From NCBI GenBank assembly GCA_964466785.1, contig CAYXOD010000005.1:155101-219100 (forward strand): a stretch of 64,000 nucleotides of DNA. The letters are read 5' to 3'. This document shows positions 53,399-62,990 of the stretch, one piece after another; positions within the stretch are counted from its first letter, which is position 1, and every line of letters begins with the position of its first letter. This stretch comes from Fervidibacter sp964466785 (GTDB lineage Bacteria; Armatimonadota; Fervidibacteria; Fervidibacterales; Fervidibacteraceae). The position numbers and the translations under genes are program-made. A model generated the notes under the pieces. The model saw only the letters and a list, made by a program, of their open reading frames with translations, was not told where the DNA came from and searched no databases.

Positions 53399-53542
53399 AT
53401 TCCAACTGAGCATTTTCTTGTCGTGGCAATACTCTCAAACCGATAACTTTCAATGGCGTTGGTTCTTGTAGTGTTGCTGGTTCTTGTTCCTGACGATCGC
53501 CAAACTACTTGGTAGAAAGCCTTGTGCTCCTCACCCTCCCCT

Positions 53543-54349
53543 TCATTCATTTATCATCCTAACCTTTCGGATCGTCGCCACGATTGTTGCAAGGGCTTCA
53601 AGACGAGGATTGGCTCTTTTATGCTCTCAGCTATCTCAAGGACATGGTCAAGGAAACTATACAAAAGACCTGCTTCTGCCATCGCTTCCACGATGATGGA
53701 AAGCGCCTCTGAGCGCAAGGAGGCACCCTCAATTCTCTGGGTTATTTGATTGGAGGGCTTGGTCAAAAAGACCTTCCTCTATCATCGCCGTTGCGATTTT
53801 AGAAAGCAAATGTAAGCGCCAAGAAGCATCACCGATCTCTCGGGCTAATTGAAAGGCTTGTTTGAAGATGTCGGCAGCCTTTTCCTTTCCGCCTTCTTTC
53901 GCTGCTGCTTCTGCGATGTGAAAGAGCACCTGCGAGTGCCAGGAAATATCTTCAATTCTTTAGGCTACTTGAAGGACTTGGTCAGAAAGACCTGCTTCAG
54001 CCATCACTCTTGCAGCATCAAAAAGTGTCAATGAACGCCTTTTGGTGTTCCTAACTCTTTGGGCTATCAGAAGGGCTTGGTTGGAGACGGCAATAGCCTT
54101 TTGCTTTTCACCCAACTTCACCATTGCTTCTACAAGGCGAGAAAGCGCTACCAATCGTTCAGATTTATCCTCAATCCGTTGAACTGCTTGAAGGGCTTCC
54201 CTAAGGGTCTTTTCAAGCGTTTCCGTGACAGATGACCAGTCCACTAATTCCCATGCGGCAGCGGGAGAACTAATAGCAATCTTTTGTGAGGCAATGAGTA
54301 AACCAACGGCAGTCGGGAGAAGCCATTTCAGACGACGCATCATAGTCAC
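53543..54349 (-). pseudogene. Broken secreted TPR-repeat gene
   Basis: The frame starts MTMMRRLKWLLPTAVGLLIAS, a signal peptide, and has four TPR-like units such as QALQAVQRIEDKSERLVALSRL, then SDQVLQVA, a TAA where CAA (Gln) is expected (near 53960), RIEDISWHSQVLFHIAEAA and FKQAFQLAREIGDASWRLH. Near 53750 the frame shifts (next unit: QRIEGASLRSEALSIIV), and again near 53610 (LEALATIVATIRKVR), ending at TGA 53543-53545. A C-to-T change and two shifts show decay. A related relic lies at 19076-19285. Confidence 0.75.
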
Positions 54350-54399
54350 CCCCCTGTGCTTAGGTTACTTAACGGGGCAAGAACCAGCCATAGGTTTGC

Positions 54400-54873
54400 T
54401 CATCCCTGAATTTCCTGTCTTCCTTCTTCAACAAGTTCAAGCAGCCTTTTGGCAAATCTTTCAAGGCGGTTGAGGACATTGCGGATGTATTCGTCGGTTT
54501 CACGGCGGCGAGCCTCGGCTTCGTGTTCTGCTTCGCTCAAAATCTCGCTGGCTTTTTGCTCGGCTTGACGAACTATCAGGTTCTCATCAACCAGTCTTTC
54601 CGCCTCTTGACGGGCTCGTTCCAGAATCTTTTCCGCTTCCCGTTTCGCCTCTTCAACAATCCGCTGCGCTTCTTCCCTGGCTGCTCTTAAGTATCGCTCG
54701 CTTTCCCTTTGAATTTCCATCGCCTTTCTGATTTCATCTGGCAGAGATGCTCTCATTCTGTGCAACTTGGTAGCAAAAAGTTCCTCATCAACGATGACCC
54801 ACCGTCCCAAAAGCCTTCTCCCGTTCCTGACCAAATCTTCAAGTTCCGTGATGGCACGATAAATGTCCGATAT
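54400..54873 (-). CDS. Small coiled-coil protein (DivIVA/ATPase-b-like), probable ATA start
   Basis: A 157-residue protein if started at ATA 54871-54873. It reads SDIYRAITELEDLVRNGRRLLGRWVIV and then a long Glu/Arg/Ala heptad-rich helix (REEAQRIVEEAKREAEKILERARQEAERL). GGAGG is about 8 bases before the ATA, and coaD's TAA ends two bases upstream. The next in-frame start, TTG at 54834, has no ribosome site and would drop conserved-looking residues. Its position after rsmB-rsmD-coaD suggests co-translation. The helix pattern recalls DivIVA or the b subunit of F-type ATPase; function not recognised. Confidence 0.68.
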   Translation of the reverse strand: MSDIYRAITELEDLVRNGRRLLGRWVIVDEELFATKLHRMRASLPDEIRKAMEIQRESERYLRAAREEAQRIVEEAKREAEKILERARQEAERLVDENLIVRQAEQKASEILSEAEHEAEARRRETDEYIRNVLNRLERFAKRLLELVEEGRQEIQG

Positions 54874-54875
54874 GG

Positions 54876-55364
54876 TTACCGCCTCCTTTCCTCAACTTTC
54901 TGCTTCAACCTTTTGACGACATTTTCTGGAACTAAATCTTTCAGACAACCGTTGAGCGATGCCACTTCCTTGACAGCGCTGGAACTGAGATAGGCATAGG
55001 GTAGACTGGTCATGAGAAACAATGTTTCAATTTCGGGTGCAAGTTTGCGGTTAATGGCCGCCATTTGGAATTCGTAGTCAAAGTCTGTCACAGCCCTTAG
55101 TCCTTTAATGATAACCTTAGCCCCCTTTTGCCGAACGAAATTGACCAAAAGCCCGTCAAAGGCTTCAACAGTGACATTGGGCAAGTGGCTGCAACATTCT
55201 TTCAGCATCTCAACCCGTTCCTCCAAAGTGAACCAAGGGGTTTTCGCTGGATTGGTCGTGACGGCAACGATAAGTTCGTCAAAAATTTTCGCAGCCCGTT
55301 CTATGACATCCAAGTGCCCGTTGGTTACCGGGTCAAAAGTTCCCGGGTAGACAGCACGAATCAT
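54876..55364 (-). CDS. coaD: Pantetheine-phosphate adenylyltransferase
   Basis: A 162-residue enzyme that joins ATP and 4'-phosphopantetheine into dephospho-CoA. The nucleotidyl-transferase motif is AVYPGTFDPVTNGHLDVIERA (TxxxP...H..H-like, with GTFDP and NGH); also KVIIKGLRAVTDFDYEFQMA and LSSSAVKEVASLNG, with the ATP-binding SSSxVKE. ATG 55364 overlaps the rsmD stop (ATGA). The pair rsmD-coaD is common in bacteria. Confidence 0.97.
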   Translation of the reverse strand: MIRAVYPGTFDPVTNGHLDVIERAAKIFDELIVAVTTNPAKTPWFTLEERVEMLKECCSHLPNVTVEAFDGLLVNFVRQKGAKVIIKGLRAVTDFDYEFQMAAINRKLAPEIETLFLMTSLPYAYLSSSAVKEVASLNGCLKDLVPENVVKRLKQKVEERRR

Positions 55365-55936
55365 TTCTCGTCCCCCCAATCTCCTGTCGGCGAATAGAAG
55401 TGCAAGACATGTTCACTGACCCTTCGGTGTTCAAAGGCGATGAGACCGCCGAACCTTTCGGGCAAACTTTCCTTCGCCAACTGCTGCACCACGACGAGGC
55501 GATGCCCTTGCAATATTTCTAAATGACTACCCAACCATGTCATTAACTGCAACGACAAATCGCTACCGTAAGGCGGGTCCATGAAAACAATGTCAAATCT
55601 CCCCCCCTCAGCCAAAATTTGAGGCAACTTGCGCCTTGCATCTCCCTTGACAATTCTCGCTCTGTCGAAAAGTTTCGTCAGCAGCAAATTTGCCTTGATA
55701 GTTTCAATACACCTCCCGTCCAATTCAACGAAGACCGCCCTTTCAGCACCGCGACTTAGCGCTTCAATCCCAACAGCACCTGTCCCTGCACACAAGTCAA
55801 GAAATTGGCTTCCAATGACTAATTGTCCAAGCATGTCAAACAAGACGGTTCTAATTCGGTCAGTTGTGGGTCGGACCCGACCGTGGGGTGGACTTTTCAA
55901 TCTCACGCCTTTACTTGTGCCAGCAATTACCCTCAC
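55361..55936 (-). CDS. rsmD: 16S rRNA (guanine966-N2)-methyltransferase RsmD
   Basis: A 191-residue methyltransferase: MRVIAGTSKGVRL, then RPTTDRIRTVLFDML, SAM-binding LDLCAGTGAVGIEALSRGA and the catalytic motif FMDPPYG ((D/N)PPY). It lies 19 bp downstream of rsmB and overlaps coaD by four bases, so it is translationally coupled. Confidence 0.96.
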   Translation of the reverse strand: MRVIAGTSKGVRLKSPPHGRVRPTTDRIRTVLFDMLGQLVIGSQFLDLCAGTGAVGIEALSRGAERAVFVELDGRCIETIKANLLLTKLFDRARIVKGDARRKLPQILAEGGRFDIVFMDPPYGSDLSLQLMTWLGSHLEILQGHRLVVVQQLAKESLPERFGGLIAFEHRRVSEHVLHFYSPTGDWGDEK

Positions 55937-55955
55937 GCCTTCAACCCCTCTCGTT

Positions 55956-57338
55956 TCACCTGACCTTTTTCAACCGAGCGGCGAAAACCCCGTCGGTGTT
56001 GTGCTTGTGGGGGAACAATCGCAAAAACCCTTCCCCTGTGATTGCATCTGGGATTTCCGCCGGTAAAAACATGGTTGGGTCTTCCACGGCGAATTCAGGA
56101 TGACGCTCCAAAAATGTCTTGATAACTTGTTCGTCTTCTTCCGGCTCCAAACTGCAAGTGGCGTAGATAATGACACCTCCTTTGCGAACGACCGGTGCGG
56201 AAGCCTCAAGCAAGCGAAGTTGCAAATCAGCCAACTGCCTTACTTGCTCTTCGCTTTTCTTCCATCGGGTATCTGCTTTCCGCCTCAAAGTTCCTGTGCC
56301 TGAGCATGGGACATCAAGCAAGACTTTGTCTGCTCGGTTGACAAATTGTTGAGCCAACTCTATCCAATCGCCCAGAACTGTCTTGATGTTGAACAGTTTG
56401 AGCCGAAGGGCATTTTCTTCCACCAATTTCAGCCGCGACGGATGGCTATCAACAGCGATGACTTCGGCTTCACCTTTCGTTAACTCGGCGACGTGAGTTG
56501 TCTTCCCGCCGGGAGCAGCGCAAGCGTCAATGATGATTTCTCCCGGTTTCGGCTCAAGCAGATAGGGCACGATCATTGCCCCTTCATCTTGGACTGTGAA
56601 CAAACCGCCTGTAAAGCCGGGCAACTTTGTGACATCGTGGGTGGTATCCAACCGCAAGCATTCAGGCACCCACGGACTTGGTTCAATTTTCCTGCATCGG
56701 AATTCAAGAGCCCTTGCAACTAAATCCCGTTCGGTGTATTTGAGGTTGACTCGGATGCAAAGGGATGGGGGTTCGTTGTTGGCTTGACAAAGCGAAAGTG
56801 TCTCCTCAACGCCCCAGAAATTGACCCAACGAGCAACCATCCAGTGTGGATGAGAGGTTGATATGCTGATGTGAGCAATTGGGTCTTCGTCAAGGGAAGG
56901 GATCGGGACGCTCCGCCACCCATCCCCAATGTGGCGAACGACAGCGTTGACGAGAGATGCAAGACCCTTATGCTCAAACCTTTTCGCCAACTTAACATAC
57001 TCGTTACCAACGATGGGCGTTGGATGTCCAAAGAAAATCAACTCGTATGCTGCCATCCGCAAAATGTTGCGGGCGAAAACCGGCAAATCGTTCAAGGGGT
57101 AATCGCAGAAGTGTTGGATGATATAGTCAAGTTGAAGGCGCATCTTAACAACGCCCATAGCCAACGCCGTGACCATCGCCCTTTCCTTCGCTGGTAGTCG
57201 TTTTTGTTTAAGAAGTTCACGAAGTGCCAAATTGACATAAGCATCCTTCCGCTCAACTTCAACCAAAGCAAGTAGCGCCAATTTGCGGGCAGGACATATC
57301 TGATCAATGCCTGTCGGATGAACAACACTACCAGCCAT
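55956..57338 (-). CDS. rsmB: 16S rRNA (cytosine967-C5)-methyltransferase RsmB
   Basis: A 460-residue RNA m5C methyltransferase. The N-terminal NusB-like RNA-binding domain (CPARKLALLALVEVER, YVNLALRELL) leads to the catalytic domain: IIDACAAPGGKTTHVAEL (SAM motif I), DKVLLDVPCSGTGTLRRK (PCS: catalytic-type Cys) and IIYATCSLEPEEDEQV (TCS: second Cys). The C-terminus is FPHKHNTDGVFAARLKK. Together with rsmD it serves ribosome maturation. It is the first gene of the minus-strand run. Confidence 0.97.
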   Translation of the reverse strand: MAGSVVHPTGIDQICPARKLALLALVEVERKDAYVNLALRELLKQKRLPAKERAMVTALAMGVVKMRLQLDYIIQHFCDYPLNDLPVFARNILRMAAYELIFFGHPTPIVGNEYVKLAKRFEHKGLASLVNAVVRHIGDGWRSVPIPSLDEDPIAHISISTSHPHWMVARWVNFWGVEETLSLCQANNEPPSLCIRVNLKYTERDLVARALEFRCRKIEPSPWVPECLRLDTTHDVTKLPGFTGGLFTVQDEGAMIVPYLLEPKPGEIIIDACAAPGGKTTHVAELTKGEAEVIAVDSHPSRLKLVEENALRLKLFNIKTVLGDWIELAQQFVNRADKVLLDVPCSGTGTLRRKADTRWKKSEEQVRQLADLQLRLLEASAPVVRKGGVIIYATCSLEPEEDEQVIKTFLERHPEFAVEDPTMFLPAEIPDAITGEGFLRLFPHKHNTDGVFAARLKKVR

Positions 57339-57422
57339 AACAGGTCACCAACCAAGCCTTGTTTAGTTGGAACCAGACTAATGAGACCTTGAAGGTGCGA
57401 AGTTGTTCGTTCTAACTCAACT

Positions 57423-57704
57423 TCACTGCTGAGAAGTCTGCTCGGAACTCGGCTGCGTTTGAGTAGGTTGAGTTTGTGCTTGGGATGGTTGTTGAGCCTG
57501 AGTAGTTAACCGTTCCATTTCTTTCGCTGCCTGATATTCGCTCCATGCGATTGCTATGACGAGCCCTCCGCCGAGAGCCAACATTGGACCGAGTGATCCT
57601 TTAAGCACGGTGATGAAATCGCTCCACCAAACCACGAGCAAAACAATCCCGACAATCACCGACACAGTCCCCAACACCAAAGCAATCGCTGCCCCTTTGG
57701 ACAT
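57423..57704 (-). CDS. Small two-span membrane protein with Gln/Thr tail
   Basis: A 93-residue protein with two hydrophobic segments (AAIALVLGTVSVIVGIVLLVVWW and GPMLALGGGLVIAIAWSEY) and a low-complexity Gln/Thr/Pro tail (QQPSQAQTQPTQTQP). No family known. It lies 84 bp upstream of rsmB on the same strand and could share its transcript. Confidence 0.7.
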   Translation of the reverse strand: MSKGAAIALVLGTVSVIVGIVLLVVWWSDFITVLKGSLGPMLALGGGLVIAIAWSEYQAAKEMERLTTQAQQPSQAQTQPTQTQPSSEQTSQQ

Positions 57705-57874
57705 AATTCATCGCCTCCATACCGCTGACATTTTACTGCATTTTTGATTATGTCACTGCAATATCAACTTGGCTGTGTCTTCGTCAAAGTGTTGTCAATA
57801 GGCGCAAGTTTCACCCGAAATGGTGCTATGATTGTTAGGGTGCTGAAAGAAAGTTTCTGTAAGGAGGGACACAG

Positions 57875-59014
57875 ATGCCGATCAACAGGGAGCGTTTTCT
57901 GGCGGATTTCTTGGAACTCGTCCGCATCCCGAGCCCTTCGGGTAGGGAACGAGAGATTGCTCAAGTGGTGAAGGCGAAAGTTGAGGCGATGGGATTGACT
58001 GTTTTGGAGGATGATGCGGGGAAAGGATTCGGCGGTGAGCAAGGGAACTTAATTGTCAAAGTCCTAGGCAGCATGGAAGGCGTTCCCACAATTTTGCTGA
58101 ACGCTCACTTGGACACAGTCCTTCCGTGCGAAAATGTCAATCCTATCGTTGAAGGCGATAAAGTCCGCTCCGACGGGAGAACCATCTTAGGTGCAGACAA
58201 TAAGGCAGGTGTATGTGTCCTTCTGGAACTTTTGAGAGTTTTGAAAGAGGATGACGCCCAATACGGTCCTCTGGAAGTCGTCTTTACAGTCGCTGAGGAA
58301 ACAGGACTTCACGGAGCAAAGCACCTTGACTATTCCCTCATCAGCGCAAATTTCGGTTTTGTCCTTGACAGCGGTCCACCAGTCAACAAAGTCATCGTTC
58401 AAGCGCCCTCACAGAAAAACCTGAAAGCAATTGTCAAGGGCAAAGCAGCCCACGCTGGTGTCTCCCCCGAAAAGGGAATTAACGCAATCCAATTAGCGGC
58501 TCGAGCAATCGCTTCAATGAGGCTTGGAAGAATTGACCATGAGACGACAGCGAACATCGGAATCATAAAAGGCGGATTGGCAACAAACATTGTGCCAGAA
58601 GAGGTTGAAATCTTGGGAGAAGCCAGAAGTCATAACCCACGAAAGTTGGAAGAACAAATCGCTCACATGGTTTTATTGTTTGAAAAGGAAGCTCAAAGAG
58701 GTGGTGGGGAAGCGGAAGTGGAAGTCAACGATGTCTACCGTTCCTTCCGCATCACCGAAGACGACCTGCCTGCAAAGGTGCTCAAAGCAGCGTTGGCGCG
58801 AATGGGGATGCAACCTCAATGGGAAACGACGGGCGGCGGAAGCGATGCGAACATTTTCAATGAACACGGAATCAAGTGCGTGTTAATCTGTTGCGGTGAA
58901 GAGAGCCCCCATTCTCCAGAAAACGAAAGGCTTGACATTCCATCCGCCCTTCAAAGTGTGGAGTTGCTCGTAAACATCGTCACCGCTTTCGCACGGATGA
59001 GCGAAGTTAAGTGA
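57875..59014 (+). CDS. M20/M42-type metallopeptidase, tripeptidase T-like
   Basis: A 379-residue protein. Metal-site motifs in order: LLNAHLDTVLP (His and Asp), LGADNKAGVC (bridging Asp), FTVAEETGLHGA (Glu-Glu, catalytic base), FVLDSGPP (Asp) and CCGEESPHSPENE (His). Also KAAHAGVSPEKGINAI, the dimerisation-domain His motif. The order is that of M20-family PepT-like proteins, cytoplasmic peptide breakdown. AAGGAGGG precedes the ATG. It is monocistronic as far as seen. Confidence 0.92.
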   Translation: MPINRERFLADFLELVRIPSPSGREREIAQVVKAKVEAMGLTVLEDDAGKGFGGEQGNLIVKVLGSMEGVPTILLNAHLDTVLPCENVNPIVEGDKVRSDGRTILGADNKAGVCVLLELLRVLKEDDAQYGPLEVVFTVAEETGLHGAKHLDYSLISANFGFVLDSGPPVNKVIVQAPSQKNLKAIVKGKAAHAGVSPEKGINAIQLAARAIASMRLGRIDHETTANIGIIKGGLATNIVPEEVEILGEARSHNPRKLEEQIAHMVLLFEKEAQRGGGEAEVEVNDVYRSFRITEDDLPAKVLKAALARMGMQPQWETTGGGSDANIFNEHGIKCVLICCGEESPHSPENERLDIPSALQSVELLVNIVTAFARMSEVK

Positions 59015-59207
59015 AGACTCCAAAGGTTGAGCTGATGCTATTTGGCAAAGCAGTTGTCATGCGGCGAAATCTTGGTATGCTGAAAAAAATATTGCACCTT
59101 GACAAGCATGATACTGCCTGCCGAGACGAAGCGTCAAAACTTTCACCCAATTTGCTGTCATGCTAAACTCATGAACGAGCAACTCTCCTTGAAGGAGGCG
59201 ATGGGGC

Positions 59208-60521
59208 ATGAGGTATCGGGTGTTGATGTTAACGATTTTGGCTTGTGGGTTGGTGGCAATGACATCTTGTGCACAACAGTCACCGTCTTTGCTTGTCAGT
59301 TACGTGACCCGAGACGATGGTGCATTCTCTTGGGTTAGGGAAGGGAAAACCGAGACACCGATAGGCATTACTGTCCACGAGCTTCGGCTAACTTCCCAAA
59401 GATGGAAGGATATAACTTGGCAACATACACTCTTAGTTGTTCAACCTTCCAAAGTGACAACGGACACAGCAGTTTTTGTCATTAGTGGCGGTAGCACCGA
59501 AAGCAGAGGGGACTCTCAAACCCGCCTTTTAGCTGCAACCATAGCCACCCAAATTCAAGCCATAGTTGCTGTTTTATTCGCAGTCCCCAACCAACCCTTG
59601 TTTGACGGTCTCACTGAAGACAACTTAATTGCCCATACTTTTGTCAAGGTCTTGGAAACAGGAGACAAGGAATGGGCATGTTTGCTGCCAATGACCAAAA
59701 GTGCAGTCAAGGCAATGGACGCTGTCCAGCAATTTGCTGAAAAGGAACTCAAGGTGAAAATCAACGGGTTCGTAGTCACTGGTGGCTCAAAGAGGGGTTG
59801 GACCACTTGGTTAACCGCCGTCGCTGATCCGAAGCGAGTTAAAGGCATTGCTCCCATCGTTTACGACAACTTGAACATCCCAGCGCAAATGCGCCATCAA
59901 AAGGAGGTCTTTGGCGGATACAGTGAGCAAATCAGGGAATACGAAGAAAGAGGATTACTGGACTTAGTGGTTGGCAATAGCAAAGCACAAGAACTTATTC
60001 AACTCGTTGACCCCTACTTTTACCGCGACCGATTGACAATGCCGAAATTGATAATCAACGGCACCAATGACCGATATTGGGCACTCGACGCAGCCAACTT
60101 TTACTTTTATGAGTTGGTAGGGGAAAAGCATGTTCTTTATGTCCCCAACGCAGGTCACGGGCTTGAGGGAGGACTTGACAGAGTTTTGCGAACACTTACG
60201 GCGTTCTTCAATCGGATTGCAGGGAGAATTTCTTTCCCAAAGTTGCAGTGGCAATGGAAAGAAGGTGGGAAGTCAAGGGTGCTTGTGATTCGTTCCGAAC
60301 CGTTGCCGAAGGAAGTTTTGATTTGGACAGCGAAAGCGCCAACGAAAGACTTTCGAGAAGCAAAATGGTCAAGCCAATTACTGTCCTCCGTTGATGGTGA
60401 ATTCAAATTCACCTTGACCCCACCTGAACAAGGATATGCAGCGGCCTTTGCCGAAGTCGTCTACGAAGTCGGAGGACAAATCTTTTCCTTGTGCACAACC
60501 GTTCGTATCGTCGGAAAGTAA
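59208..60521 (+). CDS. PhoPQ-activated pathogenicity-related (PqaA-like) alpha/beta-hydrolase family protein
   Basis: A 437-residue exported protein. The signal ends near AMTSC, a possible lipobox. The family body includes TAVFVISGGSTESRGD, NGFVVTGGSKRGWTTWLTAV (with the GGSKRG nucleophile-elbow-like Ser), LIINGTNDRYW (acid Asp) and YVPNAGHGLEGG (catalytic His). The order Ser-Asp-His is that of alpha/beta hydrolases. PqaA-type proteins are poorly characterised. GGAGG is nine bases before the ATG. The following transporter gene starts 35 bp on. Confidence 0.87.
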   Translation: MRYRVLMLTILACGLVAMTSCAQQSPSLLVSYVTRDDGAFSWVREGKTETPIGITVHELRLTSQRWKDITWQHTLLVVQPSKVTTDTAVFVISGGSTESRGDSQTRLLAATIATQIQAIVAVLFAVPNQPLFDGLTEDNLIAHTFVKVLETGDKEWACLLPMTKSAVKAMDAVQQFAEKELKVKINGFVVTGGSKRGWTTWLTAVADPKRVKGIAPIVYDNLNIPAQMRHQKEVFGGYSEQIREYEERGLLDLVVGNSKAQELIQLVDPYFYRDRLTMPKLIINGTNDRYWALDAANFYFYELVGEKHVLYVPNAGHGLEGGLDRVLRTLTAFFNRIAGRISFPKLQWQWKEGGKSRVLVIRSEPLPKEVLIWTAKAPTKDFREAKWSSQLLSSVDGEFKFTLTPPEQGYAAAFAEVVYEVGGQIFSLCTTVRIVGK

Positions 60522-60556
60522 CAAAGCGATAGTTACTGTCAAGGGGTGACGGGATA

Positions 60557-61819
60557 GTGCTGGCAGCATATCTTGAACTTTGGAAACGGGAACCTGCATT
60601 GCGCCGAATACTGGTGGTGTCGCTTCTCGCTGATATCTCCTTTGGCGCACTTATCCCTTTTGTGAACTTTTACTTGAGCGACGAATTGAAAGCACCACCT
60701 CATGTGACAGGATTTGCTTTTGCAGGTTATTTAGCAGTTGAAACGCTTTTGAAAGCTCCTTTCGGCGCACTTAGTGACCGATGGGGACGAAAGGCAGTAA
60801 TGTTGCTTGGATTAGTGATCGCAGTAACAGCCACTTTGTTATTAGGTTTCGTCCGCGCCCACTATGCAGTCATGTTTCTCTTTCCTATCGTTGGGATTGG
60901 CTTCGCCGCTTTCTTTCCAACAATCGCCGCCTTCGTCACTGATTACGCACCCGAAGAGCATCGCGGCGGAATGATAAGTGTCCTCAACCTGAGTTACTTG
61001 ACAGGATTGGGGATTAGCGCTGCTGTTGGTTTCTTGCTGCATCACAAGGCAGGAACCTACCGACACGCTTTCTTTGTCACCGCTGCGCTATTGTCAATTG
61101 CAATCATTTTGGCGCTTGCTTTTTTGCCCTCTTCAAAAGGTCAAAACACCGCAAAGCCCCAATCTAAACCCTGCTTCCCTCTTCGCCCCAAATTTGTCCG
61201 TTTATCAGCTTTATCCCGCCCAGTCTTCATCCTCGCTGGAATATTCGCCATAAGCCAATTCGCAGCATCAATGCAAGTTCCAGTCATCGTCCCATATGCC
61301 AAACAAGTATTACACTTGACAGACTTGGAACTTGGCATGGGTATAGGGCTTGCGGCGGGCGCTTTGGCTCTCCTCTCTGTGCCTATCGGTCGCATTTCTG
61401 ATGACATCGGGCGCGAAACAGCATTGAGACTTGCTTTGGCAAGTGCAATCATTGCGCTGGCAACTTTCCCATTCGCTCGCAGCATGCTTTTATTATCGGG
61501 GCTTGGCTTGTTAATTGGGTTCGCGTGGTTATTAGCGTTCCCGGCTGCGTTGGCGTTAGTCAGCGAGGTTGTTACTGAACAAGAGCGGGGGGCAGCCGTA
61601 GGGCTCATTTACGGTGGTCAAGGGATAGGAGCAATTATCGGTGCTCCCATCGGTGGAATCATCGCCGAATTAGCCACACGAATTTTCAACAACATAGCAT
61701 GGGGACTGAGAGCACCTCTTTTTACCGGTGCCATCTCCCTTTTAATCGCTTTCTTTTTGACTTTTTGGCTAAGTTATGAATTGTCAAGGAGACCTGTTGA
61801 AGTGGAAGAGCAGGAGTGA
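60557..61819 (+). CDS. MFS transporter
   Basis: A 420-residue protein with twelve hydrophobic spans. Starts at GTG 60557, with AAGGGGTG eight bases before. The loop between spans 2 and 3 has APFGALSDRWGRKAVMLLG, the MFS motif A, and a similar loop in the second half is VPIGRISDDIGRETALRLA. GLIYGGQGIGAIIGAPIGG in helix 11 is typical of drug-type exporters. Substrate unknown; it may be coupled to the preceding PqaA-like gene. Confidence 0.92.
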   Translation: MLAAYLELWKREPALRRILVVSLLADISFGALIPFVNFYLSDELKAPPHVTGFAFAGYLAVETLLKAPFGALSDRWGRKAVMLLGLVIAVTATLLLGFVRAHYAVMFLFPIVGIGFAAFFPTIAAFVTDYAPEEHRGGMISVLNLSYLTGLGISAAVGFLLHHKAGTYRHAFFVTAALLSIAIILALAFLPSSKGQNTAKPQSKPCFPLRPKFVRLSALSRPVFILAGIFAISQFAASMQVPVIVPYAKQVLHLTDLELGMGIGLAAGALALLSVPIGRISDDIGRETALRLALASAIIALATFPFARSMLLLSGLGLLIGFAWLLAFPAALALVSEVVTEQERGAAVGLIYGGQGIGAIIGAPIGGIIAELATRIFNNIAWGLRAPLFTGAISLLIAFFLTFWLSYELSRRPVEVEEQE

Positions 61820-61823
61820 ACCC

Positions 61824-62936
61824 ATGAGCCAGAAAATTTTGATCGTCACGGATTTAACTCAATGGTTAAAATGGCGTGACGAATGGGAGGATTTGCTCGC
61901 TAATAGCACTGCATTTGAGGCGAAAATTTTCCTCAGTTACGAGTGGCTAACTACTTGGTGGCGGTTTTTCGGGGATGGGAAAAAATTGATGGTCATCGGC
62001 GCCACTGATGGCAGAAAGTTGATTGCCGCAGCACCACTCTTTTCAGCACCCTCAATCCTTTTGCCTTCCGCTCGCATAGTTAGGTTCGTCGGGAGTGGAA
62101 ACTCTGACTACGGCGATTTTTTGGTTCGTAAAGATTGTCAAGAGGCAGCAAAACTCATTTGGCATTGGCTTTTCTCTAATCGTCACCTTTGGGATGTCAT
62201 TGCCCTCCAGGAGTTACCATCAAATAGCGAAACTATCTCGGCTTTGCAACAAACACCTATCCCAAGCCAGATTCAAGCGGGTGTCCTGAAAGGCGAGATT
62301 TGCCATCGTGTCCCAATGAACAGTAATGCTGGTTCGTGGTTAGGGAAAGCGAGCAAATCTTTGCAGGAGCAATTAAAACGACGCGAACGACAAATTTTTC
62401 GCAACTTCGCAGTTCGCTTCTCCCTTGCCAGAAACGAAAGTGAAGTCCAACAAGTCATGACGCAACTTTTCGCTTTGCATCGGCTCCGTTGGGGGCAGTT
62501 GGGTCAAACAGGTGTTTTCGTCTTGCCCAAAGTTCGTCAATTTCACATTGAGTTCGCAAAGCAAGCGTTTAAGCGAAGCTGGCTGCGGCTTCACTGGCTT
62601 ACCCTTGACAGCATCACTGCCGCTGTTTACTACGCCTTCAGGTGCGGCGATTACTCTGGCTTTTACACTTGCGGTTTTAACCCTAAATTTGCTCGCTACA
62701 GTGTCGGCAAGGTTTTGCTGGCGAAAGTGATTAACGAAGCGGAGCGTGAAGGAGCAAAAATTTTCGATTTCATGCGTGGCAACGAAACTTACAAATCTGA
62801 CTTCGGCACAGTGATACAGCATAACTTCCACCTGTTCGTATGGCAGACCGACAATCCCATTTCAAGGGCAACGGCAACTCTCCATAAGTTCGTCACATGG
62901 TTGGTTTTGCGGCTGAAAGAATCGGCTCAAAGGTGA
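61824..62936 (+). CDS. GNAT family acetyltransferase, BcsL/CelD-like
   Basis: A 370-residue protein; ATG 61824 lies four bases after the MFS stop with CAGGAG before it. Features: FLSYEWLTTWWRFFGDGKKL, the N-terminal family part; RFVGSGNSDYGDFLV; then a GNAT-like C-terminal domain with GFYTCGFNPKFARYSVGKVLLAKVIN and FDFMRGNETYKSDFG, as in CelD/BcsL-type proteins that add acyl groups to polysaccharide or make exopolysaccharide. No polysaccharide synthase is next to it. Substrate unknown. Confidence 0.82.
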   Translation: MSQKILIVTDLTQWLKWRDEWEDLLANSTAFEAKIFLSYEWLTTWWRFFGDGKKLMVIGATDGRKLIAAAPLFSAPSILLPSARIVRFVGSGNSDYGDFLVRKDCQEAAKLIWHWLFSNRHLWDVIALQELPSNSETISALQQTPIPSQIQAGVLKGEICHRVPMNSNAGSWLGKASKSLQEQLKRRERQIFRNFAVRFSLARNESEVQQVMTQLFALHRLRWGQLGQTGVFVLPKVRQFHIEFAKQAFKRSWLRLHWLTLDSITAAVYYAFRCGDYSGFYTCGFNPKFARYSVGKVLLAKVINEAEREGAKIFDFMRGNETYKSDFGTVIQHNFHLFVWQTDNPISRATATLHKFVTWLVLRLKESAQR

Positions 62937-62990
62937 AAGTCGGATTGTGTCAAGAGGATGAGATTTCTTTTGTCGGTTCAGTTTGCTCTC

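Noticed and set aside
59101..59106. TTGACA upstream of the PqaA-like gene as a promoter
   Set aside because: No matching -10 at 16-18 bases; TTGACA is frequent in this DNA because of codon use (Leu-Thr).
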